Shown: in pieces, positions 43,452 to 53,709 of the stretch
Position numbering within the stretch: the first letter of the stretch is position 1
Layout: each line of letters begins with the position of its first letter
NCBI GenBank assembly: GCA_964459305.1
Contig: CAYWNA010000016.1
Coordinates: 30,335-94,334 of the forward strand
Source: CAYWNA01 sp964459305
GTDB taxonomy: Bacteria > Planctomycetota > Planctomycetia > Pirellulales > Pirellulaceae
DNA: 64,000 nucleotides
Direction of reading: 5' to 3'
Notes under the pieces: model-generated
What the model saw: only the letters and a program-made list of their open reading frames with translations
Told to the model about the DNA's origin: nothing
Databases searched by the model: none
Position numbers and translations under genes: made by a program

Positions 43452-44684
43452 ATGTTCTCAGGGCGTTTCGTCAGACAACAAAGATCGCTTCTGGTTTGTA
43501 CTGTCGGTGCTGTAGTGGTTATTGCCGCATTGTCGGGCGACGCCCGCGGCCAGGAAGAAACCGAGCGGACCGGGCAGCGGCGGAGTCCGTTCTCCGAATG
43601 GGACAAGGACGGGGATGGACATCTGACTCGGCAGGAGTTTCCGTCCCGCTTTCCTGACTCGATGTTTGACCGTATTGATGCTGACCGAGATGGTCGAATT
43701 TCGCGTAACGAAGACGACACCTTTCGCGCAGCGAACCGGGCTCGACGGGGAGGGCGAACTCGCCAGGAGCCGAACAGAAAATCGGGGATCAATCGGAAGA
43801 CGGTTCGGCGGTCGAGCCTGCCAGCGGACGTCAAAACACTGAAGGACATCACCTACGCGACCGTGGACGACCGGAAGCTGCCGCTTGACCTGTATCTTCC
43901 CATCAACGTGAAAAAACCGGTGCCACTGGTAATCTGGATTCACGGCGGCGGCTGGCGTGGCGGAACGAAAGAGAATCCTGGGCGGGCGATCCCGCTACTG
44001 GAGCGGGGATATGCAGTGGCCTCAGTCGAATATCGACTAAGCGGCGAGGCGATTTTTCCGGCCGCGATCGAAGACTGCAAAGCGGCCGTCAGCTTCCTGC
44101 GCCTGAATGCAGTGAAATACAACCTCGATCCCGATCGTTTCGGCGTCTGGGGGTCATCGGCCGGTGGCCACCTGGTCGCGCTGCTTGGTACGACCAACGA
44201 CGTGGCGGTCTTCGATACGCACGAAGTCTGCAAGAAGGCACCGGCGACGGTACAGGCGGTCTGCGACTGGTTCGGCCCCACTGATTTCTTGCGCATGAAC
44301 GATTTCCCAGGGCGCATCGATCACGACGGCGCCGAGTCTCCCGAATCCAGGTTCATCGGCGGCCCGATCCAGCAGAATAAGGAGAAAGCATCGCGAGCTA
44401 ATCCGATCACCTACGTGAGCAGTTCGGATCCGCCGGTTCTCATCATGCACGGCGAAGTCGACCAGGCTGTACCATACAACCAGAGCGAGTTGCTCTACGC
44501 CGCTCTACAAAAGGCAGGAGTGGAATCCACTCTGTACAAAGTCGAAAAGGGCGACCACGGATTCCGCGGCGCAGTGGATAGCCCGGACAAGCTCTTCAGA
44601 ATGGTCGGCGACTTCTTTGACAGCCGACTGAAGACGCGAGCGAAGCAAACGGCGATAGTTCAACCGAAAGCCGTACAAAACTAG
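43452..44684 (+). CDS. Secreted EF-hand plus BD-FAE-type alpha/beta hydrolase (esterase)
   Basis: A 410-residue protein with a signal peptide (to about ARGQ at 34). Two EF-hand loops follow: DKDGDGHLTRQEF (51-63) and DADRDGRISRNED (76-88). An Arg-rich linker leads to a hormone-sensitive-lipase-like hydrolase with HGGGW (His164), nucleophile Ser236 in GSSAG, Asp in HGEVDQAVP and His in KGDHGF. It resembles feruloyl or acetyl esterases that free substituents from polysaccharides; calcium may stabilise it. GGAGG precedes the ATG. Confidence 0.92.
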   Translation: MFSGRFVRQQRSLLVCTVGAVVVIAALSGDARGQEETERTGQRRSPFSEWDKDGDGHLTRQEFPSRFPDSMFDRIDADRDGRISRNEDDTFRAANRARRGGRTRQEPNRKSGINRKTVRRSSLPADVKTLKDITYATVDDRKLPLDLYLPINVKKPVPLVIWIHGGGWRGGTKENPGRAIPLLERGYAVASVEYRLSGEAIFPAAIEDCKAAVSFLRLNAVKYNLDPDRFGVWGSSAGGHLVALLGTTNDVAVFDTHEVCKKAPATVQAVCDWFGPTDFLRMNDFPGRIDHDGAESPESRFIGGPIQQNKEKASRANPITYVSSSDPPVLIMHGEVDQAVPYNQSELLYAALQKAGVESTLYKVEKGDHGFRGAVDSPDKLFRMVGDFFDSRLKTRAKQTAIVQPKAVQN

Positions 44685-45583
44685 TCATACACAGGCTACA
44701 CAGCCAAAAGGCAGTCCGGCTGCACGCCAGCAGTTTTCGTCCCCTGTTCGTCGCAATCTCGCCCACTGCCGATGCTGTGGTAATAGCCTGTTTTGACGGG
44801 GCAATCCGAGTTTGGCATGGTCCGCCTGTTCGCGAGGCGAGGCCATCGGTGGGCGACGAGCGATTACGGCCACTTGAGTGTGCGCCCGACAAGCACACGC
44901 GTCTTTCGTTTTCTCCGAATGGCCGCCTTCTGGCGGCGACCGGAGAGCGTTTCACTCATGCCTGGCGATGGCCGGGCGGCGAACTGTTGCAAAAACGGCC
45001 CCACCAGGAAGGCGCGGCGAAGTACCTGTCGTTTTCAAGCGACTCTCGGCACGTTCTCTCGCCTGGGCCTAAAGGGGAAGTATGCCTTTGGGACGCATAT
45101 ACCGGTCAGACGATCAAGACAATCTCGACCAACGATGGCTATGTGGTGAACGCGGCCGTGTCTCCTGATGCACGTCTTGCAGCCTTTGCCGACTTCAATC
45201 ACAAAGTGCGGATGTACAGCCTCGCGAACGACGATGAGCTTTGGTGCCAATCCACTTCGGGGCGATCGATCGCGTTCTCTCTCGATAACCGTTTCTTGGC
45301 GACTGTTGGTTACGCGAGCGGTGCCGACCGTCATTGGAGGATCAATGTTCACGATGCGTCGAGCGGGCAGCATCTGTTTGAACTGACTGGCCACAATACT
45401 CCCATCGCAGGAATTGCCTTTGCGTCCGATGGCTTGCTCTACTCCTGGGACATTCGCGGCGTCATTCGCGGTTGGAACGTTGAGAGCCAATGCGAGCAAT
45501 GGTCCTTTTCCACCTTCGCTTGGGCTTCGAAAGACCCAACCTTCCGTGAGGATTCCGAAAAACAAAGCAAGACGCAGGATTGA
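44684..45583 (+). pseudogene. WD40-repeat remnant lacking a proper 5' end
   Basis: The frame is open from inside the previous gene's stop to 45583 and encodes about five WD40 blades (FVAISPTADAVVIACFDGAI; TRLSFSPNGRLLAATGERFT; GEVCLWDAYTGQT; GIAFASDGLLYSWDIRG). The first candidate start, GTG at 44777, falls in the middle of the first blade, and there is no signal peptide or ribosome site. The fragment is too short for a complete seven-bladed propeller with partner domains. I read it as a 5'-truncated gene; a short functional protein is possible but less likely. Confidence 0.6.
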
Positions 45584-45873
45584 AGCGATTCGACTCATGG
45601 GGTCGTCCTTATGCGGCGAAATGTCGCGGTAGGGCGAGACGTCTGCGCTGCTCAGGCGAGTTGCGGGCGGGGGAATGTGCAAGTGAGTATCGCCGCATTC
45701 TAAAGCCAGCGGACGCGGCTTGCCACCTCCTGCTGTCGCGATCTGGCATATCCGCAGTCCGCGCGATACACTCTTATTAGATCCAACAGAGTTACGCGAC
45801 CGCATTCTCCCCGTCGAATCGCTCCAGCCGCAACTCCACGCCACACGCCGCGACGGAAAGGTAGGTTCCGGAG

Positions 45874-47895
45874 ATGCTACGAATCGTGACGTTAGCCATT
45901 GTCTGTTGTGCATCGGCAGCAGCATCCGCGCAGGAATCGCCCGCAAAGCGCCCGCTATTCTCGCGCGGTAACCTCAGCAAACTGCGAACTCTTGATCGTG
46001 CCCAGGTGTTTCAGGCGCTGGGCTCCTTTGACGACCGAGGCCTTTCGGACGAGTCGTTTATCCAACGGGCGGTCCATGTACTAGATCCGCAACGCGTACC
46101 GGGATTGGCAGAAGCCTGCGCGGCGGGCGATTGGGATCAGGCCTTGGCGGTCGTGTATGCTGCCTGCCGGGCGAAAGCTCCAGCGCCAAGCAAGCTTCAG
46201 GTTTCCGCCGCCAAGCTGGCCGAGGCGCAAGAAGTGCTCGAAAATCGGTTCAGCTTCTATGGCGAAAAACACCAACTGCCGACCGACATCGACTGGGACG
46301 GTAACGCCTGCACCAAGCACTGGGGACACGACCTGAACCGCTTCACCTACTTGCATCCGCTGATCCAGGCCTATCAAGCCACGCACGATGCGCGATACAG
46401 CCGAAAAGCGATTGATCTAATTCTGGACTGGATAGCCAAGAGCGAAGTCAGTCGATGTTTTCGCGGTTCGCCTTACGTTTGGGGCTCGTACTTGAACAAC
46501 GCCATCCACTGTTCGCGGTGGTCGCGATGCCTGCAAGTCCTGATTGCCCACGAACAGATCACTCCGATCGAGTTGTTGCGCGTGCTCAAGTCGCTCCACG
46601 ATCAACTGGCTTACCTGGAAATCGTCACCAACCGCCATCGTGGCAACTGGCCGACCATCGGTTGCAGTTGCATGCTGTCCACGCTGGTCAATCTGCCGAT
46701 CTTGCGAGACACCGACCGGTTTGCCGACTACGCGGCTCGGACGATGGTGCGCCAAATCGACGACCAAGTCCTACCGGACGGAGTGCAGGATGAACTGACG
46801 CCGCATTACCATCGCGTGGTGGTCCGTAACCTGTTGACCACGGTCCGCGCTCTGCGGGCCCTGGATCGAGAGCCGCACCCGACGATCGAGACCACGCTGC
46901 GCAAAATGGTCCACTACGTCCAGCAAACCACCGTGCCCGATGGCAGCAAACAGGTGGCGTTCAACGATTCGGATCCAGGTAGTCCCGGTGATCTTCGCAG
47001 CGAGCTGACCGATCTGGGCCTCGATGGACTGTTGTCCCCTGAGGACCGGCTGGGGCCCGAGGTGTTTCCTTACGCCGGCGTCGCCCTGTTGCGACAGCGG
47101 CAGGACCAAGGCGATCTGTATCTGGCCTTCGACGCCGGGCCTTACGGCCGAAGTCACCAGCACGAGGACCGTTTGGGATTCTGGTTGTTTGCCTACGGAC
47201 GCAGCTTGCTGGTCGATCCCGGTCGCCACTTGTACGACTGGTCGCAACGGTCGTACTACCAGTATCTTCGCAGCACCACGGCGCACTCTACGATTCGTAT
47301 CGACGACCAGGACCAGCATAGCGCCGGCCGCCGCGATACGTGGATCGCCAGCAAGCCGCTGGACCTGAGTTGGCGTGCGGGAGACCAAGAGATCCGAGCC
47401 TCGGGCGGGTACGACTTGGGATACGGCGGGCAGAACCAGATTGGCGTCGTCCATCGTCGTGAGATCGTATTCGTCCGGCAGCGATGCTGGGTCGTGTTTG
47501 ACGTCGTCTCGGGTGAAGGCGAACACGTAATCGAGTCTCGATTTCAGTTCGCTCCCGGAAGGATCAAGGTCGATGGAAACAGTGTGCAGACGGATTACGC
47601 GGACGCCAATCTGTTGATGAAACTGGCTGCCACAGAGGCTTTCACCGAGATCCGCGTCGAGCAGGGTCAAGAGGAACCTCGCGGCGGCTGGTACTCAGAC
47701 AGCTACGGAAAGATCGAGCCTGCGCCGGCTCTTTCGGCATCCCTGCGGACGCGATTGCCCTGGCGAGCTGCTACACTGCTGTTCCCATACCGCGGCAAAG
47801 ACACTCCCGTCGTCAAGTTCGAATTCGCAGACCGGAGCGTTCGCATACAACATCCCGAGCTGGACGAAATAATCGTCAAGTGTTCGTTGCCATGA
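45874..47895 (+). CDS. Secreted heparinase II/III-family polysaccharide lyase
   Basis: A 673-residue protein with a clear signal peptide (to about SAQE at 20). It has an alpha/alpha-toroid N-terminal half (HWGHDLNRFTYLHPLIQAY; HRGNWPTIGCSCML) and a beta-sandwich C-terminal half beginning near YGRSHQHEDRLGFWLFAYGR, which contains the metal/catalytic His region of the family. Relatives are alginate, oligoalginate and heparinoid lyases that cleave uronate linkages by beta-elimination. It is the first gene of a plus-strand cluster running to 56907 and probably supplies unsaturated uronate sugars for it. Confidence 0.92.
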   Translation: MLRIVTLAIVCCASAAASAQESPAKRPLFSRGNLSKLRTLDRAQVFQALGSFDDRGLSDESFIQRAVHVLDPQRVPGLAEACAAGDWDQALAVVYAACRAKAPAPSKLQVSAAKLAEAQEVLENRFSFYGEKHQLPTDIDWDGNACTKHWGHDLNRFTYLHPLIQAYQATHDARYSRKAIDLILDWIAKSEVSRCFRGSPYVWGSYLNNAIHCSRWSRCLQVLIAHEQITPIELLRVLKSLHDQLAYLEIVTNRHRGNWPTIGCSCMLSTLVNLPILRDTDRFADYAARTMVRQIDDQVLPDGVQDELTPHYHRVVVRNLLTTVRALRALDREPHPTIETTLRKMVHYVQQTTVPDGSKQVAFNDSDPGSPGDLRSELTDLGLDGLLSPEDRLGPEVFPYAGVALLRQRQDQGDLYLAFDAGPYGRSHQHEDRLGFWLFAYGRSLLVDPGRHLYDWSQRSYYQYLRSTTAHSTIRIDDQDQHSAGRRDTWIASKPLDLSWRAGDQEIRASGGYDLGYGGQNQIGVVHRREIVFVRQRCWVVFDVVSGEGEHVIESRFQFAPGRIKVDGNSVQTDYADANLLMKLAATEAFTEIRVEQGQEEPRGGWYSDSYGKIEPAPALSASLRTRLPWRAATLLFPYRGKDTPVVKFEFADRSVRIQHPELDEIIVKCSLP

Positions 47896-47909
47896 AAAGG
47901 AACAGCACG

Positions 47910-48062
47910 ATGAACGAAATAGACCTTTCCCGCCGCGATCCCCGGTTCATCATGTACGAGACGGCAAGCTATCTGCAGTTCCAGCCCGATGGCGGCTGCA
48001 AGATCATCAATAACACTGCCGCAGAGATCAGCCGAAGGATGGCAAACGGCAATCCAGATTAA
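47910..48062 (+). CDS. Small 50-residue ORF in the lyase-oxidoreductase operon
   Basis: A short frame starting at ATG 47910 with AAAAGGA about 9 nt upstream, ending 13 bp before the next gene. It encodes a soluble, charged peptide (SRRDPRFIMYETASYLQFQP) without a signal or known motif. Position and ribosome site favour a real gene, but its size and lack of homologues known to me leave it uncertain. Confidence 0.45.
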   Translation: MNEIDLSRRDPRFIMYETASYLQFQPDGGCKIINNTAAEISRRMANGNPD

Positions 48063-48075
48063 GAGGAGGCTTCTC

Positions 48076-49389
48076 ATGGCAATCATCAATCGTCGCCAGT
48101 TTGTCGGCAGCTTGGCAGTGAGCACCGCGGGGGCCGTGGCAGGCCGAGCGTGGGCCGCGGCCGAGTCTCGATCTCCTAATGAAAAGCTGGACATTGCCGT
48201 CATCGGATGCGGCGGTCGAGGCGCAGGGAACCTGGCCGGCGTGGCAGGCGAGAATATCGTCGCGTTGTGTGACGTGGATCAGAACCGGGCGGCTGCGGCT
48301 TTTGCGAAATTCCCCCGGGCCAAGAAATATCATGACTTTCGCAAGATGCTCGACCAACTCCAACACCAGATCGACGCGATGGTCGTTAGCACGCCCGATC
48401 ACACCCATGCCCCGGCCGTCGCGATGGCCTTGAAGATGGACAAGCACTGTTATTGCGAAAAGCCGCTCGCGCATACGGTCTACGAGGCCAGGACGCTCGC
48501 CGAATTGGCCGCGCAGAAGAACGTGGCCACCCAGATCGGCACGCAAATGCATGCCTCCGACAACTACCGGCGCGCCGTGGAGTTGGTCACCTGCGGGGCA
48601 ATCGGGCCAGTAAGCGAAGTGCATGTATGGTGCGGCAAGGACCGAAGCGCGAGACCACGCTCCGACAAGCCGATAGCGGTGCCCGCAACCCTCGACTGGG
48701 ATCTGTGGCTCGGCCCCGCTCCTTTCCGTCCCTACGACCCGTGCTATGTGCCGGGCCAGTGGCGATGGTGGTGGAGTTTTGCCAATGGGTTATTGGGCGA
48801 TATGGGGTGCCACTATATGGACTTGCCATTCTGGGCGCTCCGGCTGCGACACCCCACCAGCGTCGAAGCCGAAGGGCCGGCTGTGCATCCGGAGACGACT
48901 CCACGCCTGCTGACGGTTCGTTACCAGTTTCCCGCTCGGGATGATCTTCCGCCGGTGGATCTCACGTGGCACCACGGTCCCGTGCCGCCGGCCGTCTTGA
49001 AGGAGAAGAACCTGCCCATCTGGAAACGTGGCGGCTCAGGACCTGAATCCGGTGTGCTGTTTGTCGGAAGTGACGGGATGCTGATGGCCGATTTTGACAG
49101 GCGGAAGCTGTTCCCGGAGTCGAAATTCGCGGACTTCCAGCCGCCGGAACCGACCATCCCCGATTCACCCGGCCATCATCAGGAATGGATTACCGCCTGC
49201 AAGACTGGCGGCCCAACCACGTGCAACTTCGATTACTCCGGCGCGCTGACGGAGGCGGTTCTGTTGGGCAACGTGGCCTTCCGCACCGGAAGAAAACTCC
49301 AATGGGATGACGCAATCCTCAGAGCGCCAAACTGTCCCGAAGCCGACATGTTCCTCCGCCGCGAGTACCGCGACGGATGGACGCTGTAA
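48076..49389 (+). CDS. Tat-exported Gfo/Idh/MocA-family oxidoreductase
   Basis: A 437-residue NAD(P)-dependent sugar oxidoreductase. A Tat-type signal (NRRQFVGSLAVSTAG) precedes the Rossmann fold (IAVIGCGGRGAGNLAG) and the conserved CEKPLAHTVYEA region with the catalytic Lys. The C-terminal domain contains LLGDMGCHYMDLPFWAL. The start ATG has AAGAGGAGG upstream. It probably oxidises or isomerises a sugar acid released by the neighbouring lyase, outside the cytoplasm. It belongs to a different subgroup from the 60415 gene. Confidence 0.93.
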   Translation: MAIINRRQFVGSLAVSTAGAVAGRAWAAAESRSPNEKLDIAVIGCGGRGAGNLAGVAGENIVALCDVDQNRAAAAFAKFPRAKKYHDFRKMLDQLQHQIDAMVVSTPDHTHAPAVAMALKMDKHCYCEKPLAHTVYEARTLAELAAQKNVATQIGTQMHASDNYRRAVELVTCGAIGPVSEVHVWCGKDRSARPRSDKPIAVPATLDWDLWLGPAPFRPYDPCYVPGQWRWWWSFANGLLGDMGCHYMDLPFWALRLRHPTSVEAEGPAVHPETTPRLLTVRYQFPARDDLPPVDLTWHHGPVPPAVLKEKNLPIWKRGGSGPESGVLFVGSDGMLMADFDRRKLFPESKFADFQPPEPTIPDSPGHHQEWITACKTGGPTTCNFDYSGALTEAVLLGNVAFRTGRKLQWDDAILRAPNCPEADMFLRREYRDGWTL

Positions 49390-49400
49390 GTGAGGTGGCT

Positions 49401-51599
49401 ATGCGAAAGCAACTGTTTTCAGTGCTGACCGTGAGCGCGATCACATTGTGTGCGCGCAGCGCCCTCGCGGAGCGCGATAGCGCACCGCCCCGGTCCGATG
49501 CCTGCGCCCTGCACGTGGACCTGGAGAATTACACCGACGGCATCTGCGCCCCACTGAACTCCGGCGTCGTGACAGTGGGTATGCACGAGATTCTTGGTGC
49601 CTCGGAAGCCGAGGGCAAAGCAGCCGTCCTGGGTGACTTCGGCTTTGATGGGAAACGCTGCCTGTCGATACGGAACACGACCGCCAAGCAGCCGGTTCGG
49701 GTCTACGTCCAGCGGCGGTTCGATGCGCCCAGTTGTGCGAGAGACTCGGTGATCGAGTTCGTGTTTCGCCCGGTTCGAGAGGGCTGTGTCGAACTAAGAG
49801 ATTGGTTGATTTGGGAAGCCCACGACAAGTCTGGCGCGAACGTGGGACTGAAGCTGCTTGTCGAAAGCGCGGCGGATTCGGACGTCTACAAGCTCGATGT
49901 CGTGGAAGGCGACGCGTCGAAGCCGGATCGGGACGGACGTCGGGAGTCCGTACGTCGGAAGGCGGTTGGCAAGGGCTTCAAGCAGAACGAGTGGTCACGT
50001 TTCATTCTGCACCGTCGCGGCAAGAGGGAAGAGGTTGCGCTGTGGGCAGGCCCGCCGGATGCAGAGCAGTTCATCGGCGTGTTCAAAGACCTGTACGCTG
50101 CGGGCGCTTTTCACGATGCGCGGCTGGGTCGCGACCGTGGTGTGAATGCCGGCTCGGGGTATTGGGACTCGTTTCGCGTTGGCCGACCGCTGAAGGGGGC
50201 GGCAGAGGTTGGCCCGGCCGAACCGCGCCTCCGGGATGTTGGCGCAATCGTCCCCACGCCCCCTGATTCGATAACGGTCGGCCGCGCCAAGCAACTGTTC
50301 ATCGATGACTGGGTCGTCGAGAGCATGAGCGGGCTCACGCGAACGCTTCATCCCGTCAAGAAGCACCCGCAGAATCCGCTCGTCGTCGCGGATCGTCCGT
50401 GGGAAGGGCCGCAAGTGCTGCTCTACGGCGGGGTCCATCGCGAGCCGGATACGGGGAAGTTCCGAATGTGGTACTTGGCTTGGAACTCCTCTAACGCCGC
50501 GAGGCAAGGGCGGCCCCAGGAAAAGTCCTTCATCTGCTACGCGACGTCCCGGGACGGCATGGTCTGGGAGAAGCCCGAGCTTGGCCTCTGCGAGTATCGA
50601 GGCTCGAAGCAGAACAACATCGTCATCGGATACGGCATGAGCAACACATGCATCCTGTACGACCCTCGCGACCCCGATCCGAACCGCCGCTTCAAGGGCG
50701 TGATACGACGCAGTGGCACCAGACGGTATCTGTCTGCGGACGGAATTCACTGGAAGGACGACGGCATCATCCTCAACCAGTGTTACGACAGCACGAGCGT
50801 GAACTGGGACCCGGTGCGCCGGAAGTGGACCGCCTCGGTGAAGATATGGGGCGATGGAAAACGGATGCGCGGATACACGGAGAGCGACGACTTCCGGAAC
50901 TGGTCCGATACGTACTTCATGGCGACCGTGGATGAGGACGACTTGCCCGGCGACCAGGTCTACGCGATGACGACTTTCTACTACGAAACTGCGTACTTGG
51001 GATTGTGGCGGATGTACCATGGAGGTGACAGCACTAGCAGTCACAAGGTGGCTATCCAACTCGCAGTCAGCCACAACGCCAAGCATTGGGAGCGTCCTCT
51101 GCGCACGCCGTTCGTGCCGTGTGGTACGGCCAAGGGAAGTTGGGACTATGGCAACAACGCTCCCTCGACCATGCCGCCGATCCGCATGGGTGACGAATTA
51201 TGGTTCTACTACAGCGGCCGCTCGTGCGACCACATGGGCCGTCCGGCCCCTCCTGGCACAGGCGCCATCGGCCTGGGTACGTTAAGGCTAGATGGCTTCG
51301 TGTCTGTCGACGCGGGAGACCAGCCGGGGACGCTGCTCACGCGTCCGCTGGAACTCGAACCCGGCAAGGTCTTCATCAACGCCGACGCAGATGGTGGAAG
51401 CATTGTCGCGGAGATCGTGGACGAGATGGGGAAGCAGTTGCCATCGTTCACGTTCGCCAACTGTCGGCCGGCCGACGCGGATAGTGTGCGACAGCCGCTG
51501 ACATGGAAAGGCGCCACGACACTGCCCAGGTCCCCCGTACGTCTGCGATTTCGCATGACGAACGCCGAGTTGTATGCATTCTGGATCGAGGAAGACTGA
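49401..51599 (+). CDS. Secreted LamG-like plus GH43/GH32-like five-bladed propeller protein
   Basis: A 732-residue protein with a signal peptide (to about SALAE at 24). A concanavalin-A-like beta-sandwich lies at about 40-270 (CALHVDLENYTDGICAPLNS). A propeller begins at KQLFIDDWVVESMSG, with repeated blades typical of GH43/GH32/GH68 folds (KFRMWYLAWNSS; FICYATSRDGMVWEKPELGL; RRYLSADGIHWKDDG). The active-site acids cannot be assigned reliably. It lies 12 bp after the oxidoreductase gene, so it is part of the operon and probably a glycosidase for the island's substrate. Confidence 0.82.
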   Translation: MRKQLFSVLTVSAITLCARSALAERDSAPPRSDACALHVDLENYTDGICAPLNSGVVTVGMHEILGASEAEGKAAVLGDFGFDGKRCLSIRNTTAKQPVRVYVQRRFDAPSCARDSVIEFVFRPVREGCVELRDWLIWEAHDKSGANVGLKLLVESAADSDVYKLDVVEGDASKPDRDGRRESVRRKAVGKGFKQNEWSRFILHRRGKREEVALWAGPPDAEQFIGVFKDLYAAGAFHDARLGRDRGVNAGSGYWDSFRVGRPLKGAAEVGPAEPRLRDVGAIVPTPPDSITVGRAKQLFIDDWVVESMSGLTRTLHPVKKHPQNPLVVADRPWEGPQVLLYGGVHREPDTGKFRMWYLAWNSSNAARQGRPQEKSFICYATSRDGMVWEKPELGLCEYRGSKQNNIVIGYGMSNTCILYDPRDPDPNRRFKGVIRRSGTRRYLSADGIHWKDDGIILNQCYDSTSVNWDPVRRKWTASVKIWGDGKRMRGYTESDDFRNWSDTYFMATVDEDDLPGDQVYAMTTFYYETAYLGLWRMYHGGDSTSSHKVAIQLAVSHNAKHWERPLRTPFVPCGTAKGSWDYGNNAPSTMPPIRMGDELWFYYSGRSCDHMGRPAPPGTGAIGLGTLRLDGFVSVDAGDQPGTLLTRPLELEPGKVFINADADGGSIVAEIVDEMGKQLPSFTFANCRPADADSVRQPLTWKGATTLPRSPVRLRFRMTNAELYAFWIEED

Positions 51600-51645
51600 T
51601 GGCGCGCGATTGTTGGACAACGCGAGCAGCGCTGATGAGTGGAAA

Positions 51646-53607
51646 ATGGACGATGTCATGAATGAGTGCAAATCTTCGCGGCGCTATTGCTTCGTCGTTG
51701 TTCTCTGGGCCGCGACATTGACGGCCCAGGAGAGGCAACACGACTTCGGAGAAGATGTCGAAAAAGACTTGCACCCACAACTGAAGTGGATTCTCACGGA
51801 GAAGTTTCGCGGAGGATACAACTACAATGCGCCTCTGGAGTTCTTTCCGCTTGCCAAGAAGTGCGGGATGAACGCGATCATCAGCAGGCTGGAGATTGCG
51901 AATGATCCAAGCGGCGATGTCGAACTGGCGCACAAGTTCCGGCCGGGTGAACGCAAGCCCGACGCACTTCTCAGCTATGAACTCATCGAACCGTCCTCGC
52001 GACTTGCGAGGAACCTGGGGCTGCACTGGTTCTACATGCTCGATCTCGCCGGATCGCATGGCAACTACCAGGACGGCATTCGGGACAATCCCCGTCGACA
52101 CAACAACGGCCGGATGTTTGCTCCCACAGACGATATCTACTGGACTCGTGTGGTCGAGAAGCGGTTCCTGCGAGTTGCGAACATGGTGCGGGGCGACGAA
52201 TTCCAGATCGACGGCTTCCTGATCGATCCGGAGATGTACGCGCTGGGTGGGGCGACTCCGCCGGGATTGGACTTCGGGGACTATGCGTTGGGTGAGTTTG
52301 TGAAAACGAAGGAGCTGGACTTCGTCTTTGGCCTGCTGTCCGTCGAGGATCGACGCAAGTGGTTTGACCGGCAGGGATTGACCGACGAACTGACTGCGTT
52401 CCAGTTCGAACGGATCCGGGCTCTTGCTCAGAAAACGCGAGAACGCATCCAGGCGATCCATCCTCATGCCGTTTTTGGTTTCTTTCTCTGGCGGGACAAT
52501 CTGTGGTTTCGTTCCGTGGCAGCTGGATTTGCGACACCTCAAACACCGTGCTGGGTTGGGCCCGAGTCGACCTATCCCGGCGGGTACGGTGAAGACTTCC
52601 TGGCATATCAGGACTACGTACGCAGTAAAGTGAACGTGCCCATTCTTCTTGTCCCGGGTTTGTCACTCAGCTCGCGGGCGGACGACGATTTGCTGAAAGC
52701 CTTCGAGGGGAATCTGTATCACCGCAGCATCCGCACACAAGGCTACTGGTTCTGGGCGTTGAGCCGCGCGTTTGGCGATCGCCAACGCCGACGGCCGGTC
52801 CTGTCTATGCTTGCTGCGACGAACGCGGAGTTGGACAGATTCCTTGACTCAGCAGGCAAGTACGAATCGCCTCTGCGGCCCGGCCCGCTGCCAGCCGGTA
52901 CTCCGGCGCATGTGCAGGATACGCTCATCGCCGCGAGGTCGTGGGTTTCCGTGCCAAAGGCTGCTTTGCCAACAGACGCACCTGAACCCACGCCGATGCA
53001 GTTGCGCGGGCTGCACACGTTTGTGTTCCAGGCTGAGCCCGGTGACGAGATGTCGCTCACGGTCACGAATGTTCGACTTGGCCATTACGTTTCTTCGACA
53101 GCGATCCGTTGCTTTTGCCCGGACTCGTCCGAGATTCGATTCGACGATGTGCCGCTCAACCAGTCTCGGAAGATCCTGGTAGAAGCCAATCAGCCGGGGG
53201 CCTATATCCTGGCTGTGACTTCGCACAACAATGCTTTTCGCGTTGATACCCGAACTGCGGACGCGGTTCTCTATTCGCCGGGAGCAATCCATGGCTGTCG
53301 TGGCAGAACACAGGAGTTTCGATACTTTTTCTACGTGCCACGAGCGATCAATAACTTTCGCCTGAGGCTCATCGGCCACGGTGGGGAGAAAGCAACCTTT
53401 CGTCTCTTCAGTCCCCAAGGCCGAGTGCTCCTGGAAGAAAAGCACCTCAGCAGATCTGTCGAGCATCAGATCGACGCCGCCGGGCTGGCGGGTAAGGTTT
53501 GCTGGATCGAGACGTCTGACATCGACGAAGACCACAGCTTCGAGTTGCTCGACATTCCAAACATCTTTGCCGCACGCCCCACACACCTGCTTGTGCCGAC
53601 ACACTGA
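51646..53607 (+). CDS. Secreted TIM-barrel-like protein of unknown family (putative glycosidase)
   Basis: A 653-residue protein with a signal peptide in the first 32 residues (RRYCFVVVLWAATLTAQ). The first about 370 residues have an alternating strand/helix pattern with acidic barrel positions (EFQIDGFLIDPEMYALGG; HAVFGFFLWRDN; YPGGYGEDFLAYQDYV) that suggest a GH-type barrel. The last 200 residues are beta-rich (HTFVFQAEPGDEMSLTVTNV), possibly a carbohydrate-binding module. I do not recognise the family. The start could also be ATG 51658. It lies inside the saccharolytic cluster. Confidence 0.75.
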   Translation: MDDVMNECKSSRRYCFVVVLWAATLTAQERQHDFGEDVEKDLHPQLKWILTEKFRGGYNYNAPLEFFPLAKKCGMNAIISRLEIANDPSGDVELAHKFRPGERKPDALLSYELIEPSSRLARNLGLHWFYMLDLAGSHGNYQDGIRDNPRRHNNGRMFAPTDDIYWTRVVEKRFLRVANMVRGDEFQIDGFLIDPEMYALGGATPPGLDFGDYALGEFVKTKELDFVFGLLSVEDRRKWFDRQGLTDELTAFQFERIRALAQKTRERIQAIHPHAVFGFFLWRDNLWFRSVAAGFATPQTPCWVGPESTYPGGYGEDFLAYQDYVRSKVNVPILLVPGLSLSSRADDDLLKAFEGNLYHRSIRTQGYWFWALSRAFGDRQRRRPVLSMLAATNAELDRFLDSAGKYESPLRPGPLPAGTPAHVQDTLIAARSWVSVPKAALPTDAPEPTPMQLRGLHTFVFQAEPGDEMSLTVTNVRLGHYVSSTAIRCFCPDSSEIRFDDVPLNQSRKILVEANQPGAYILAVTSHNNAFRVDTRTADAVLYSPGAIHGCRGRTQEFRYFFYVPRAINNFRLRLIGHGGEKATFRLFSPQGRVLLEEKHLSRSVEHQIDAAGLAGKVCWIETSDIDEDHSFELLDIPNIFAARPTHLLVPTH

Positions 53608-53709
53608 GCATTGCATCATGGTTTCGGCGCACTGCTCATTGTCGGGACACGCATTGGAAGACGGGGTTGTGGAAGAGCGGCTGGGGCTGAGTCCTCTAGG
53701 AGATGGATC

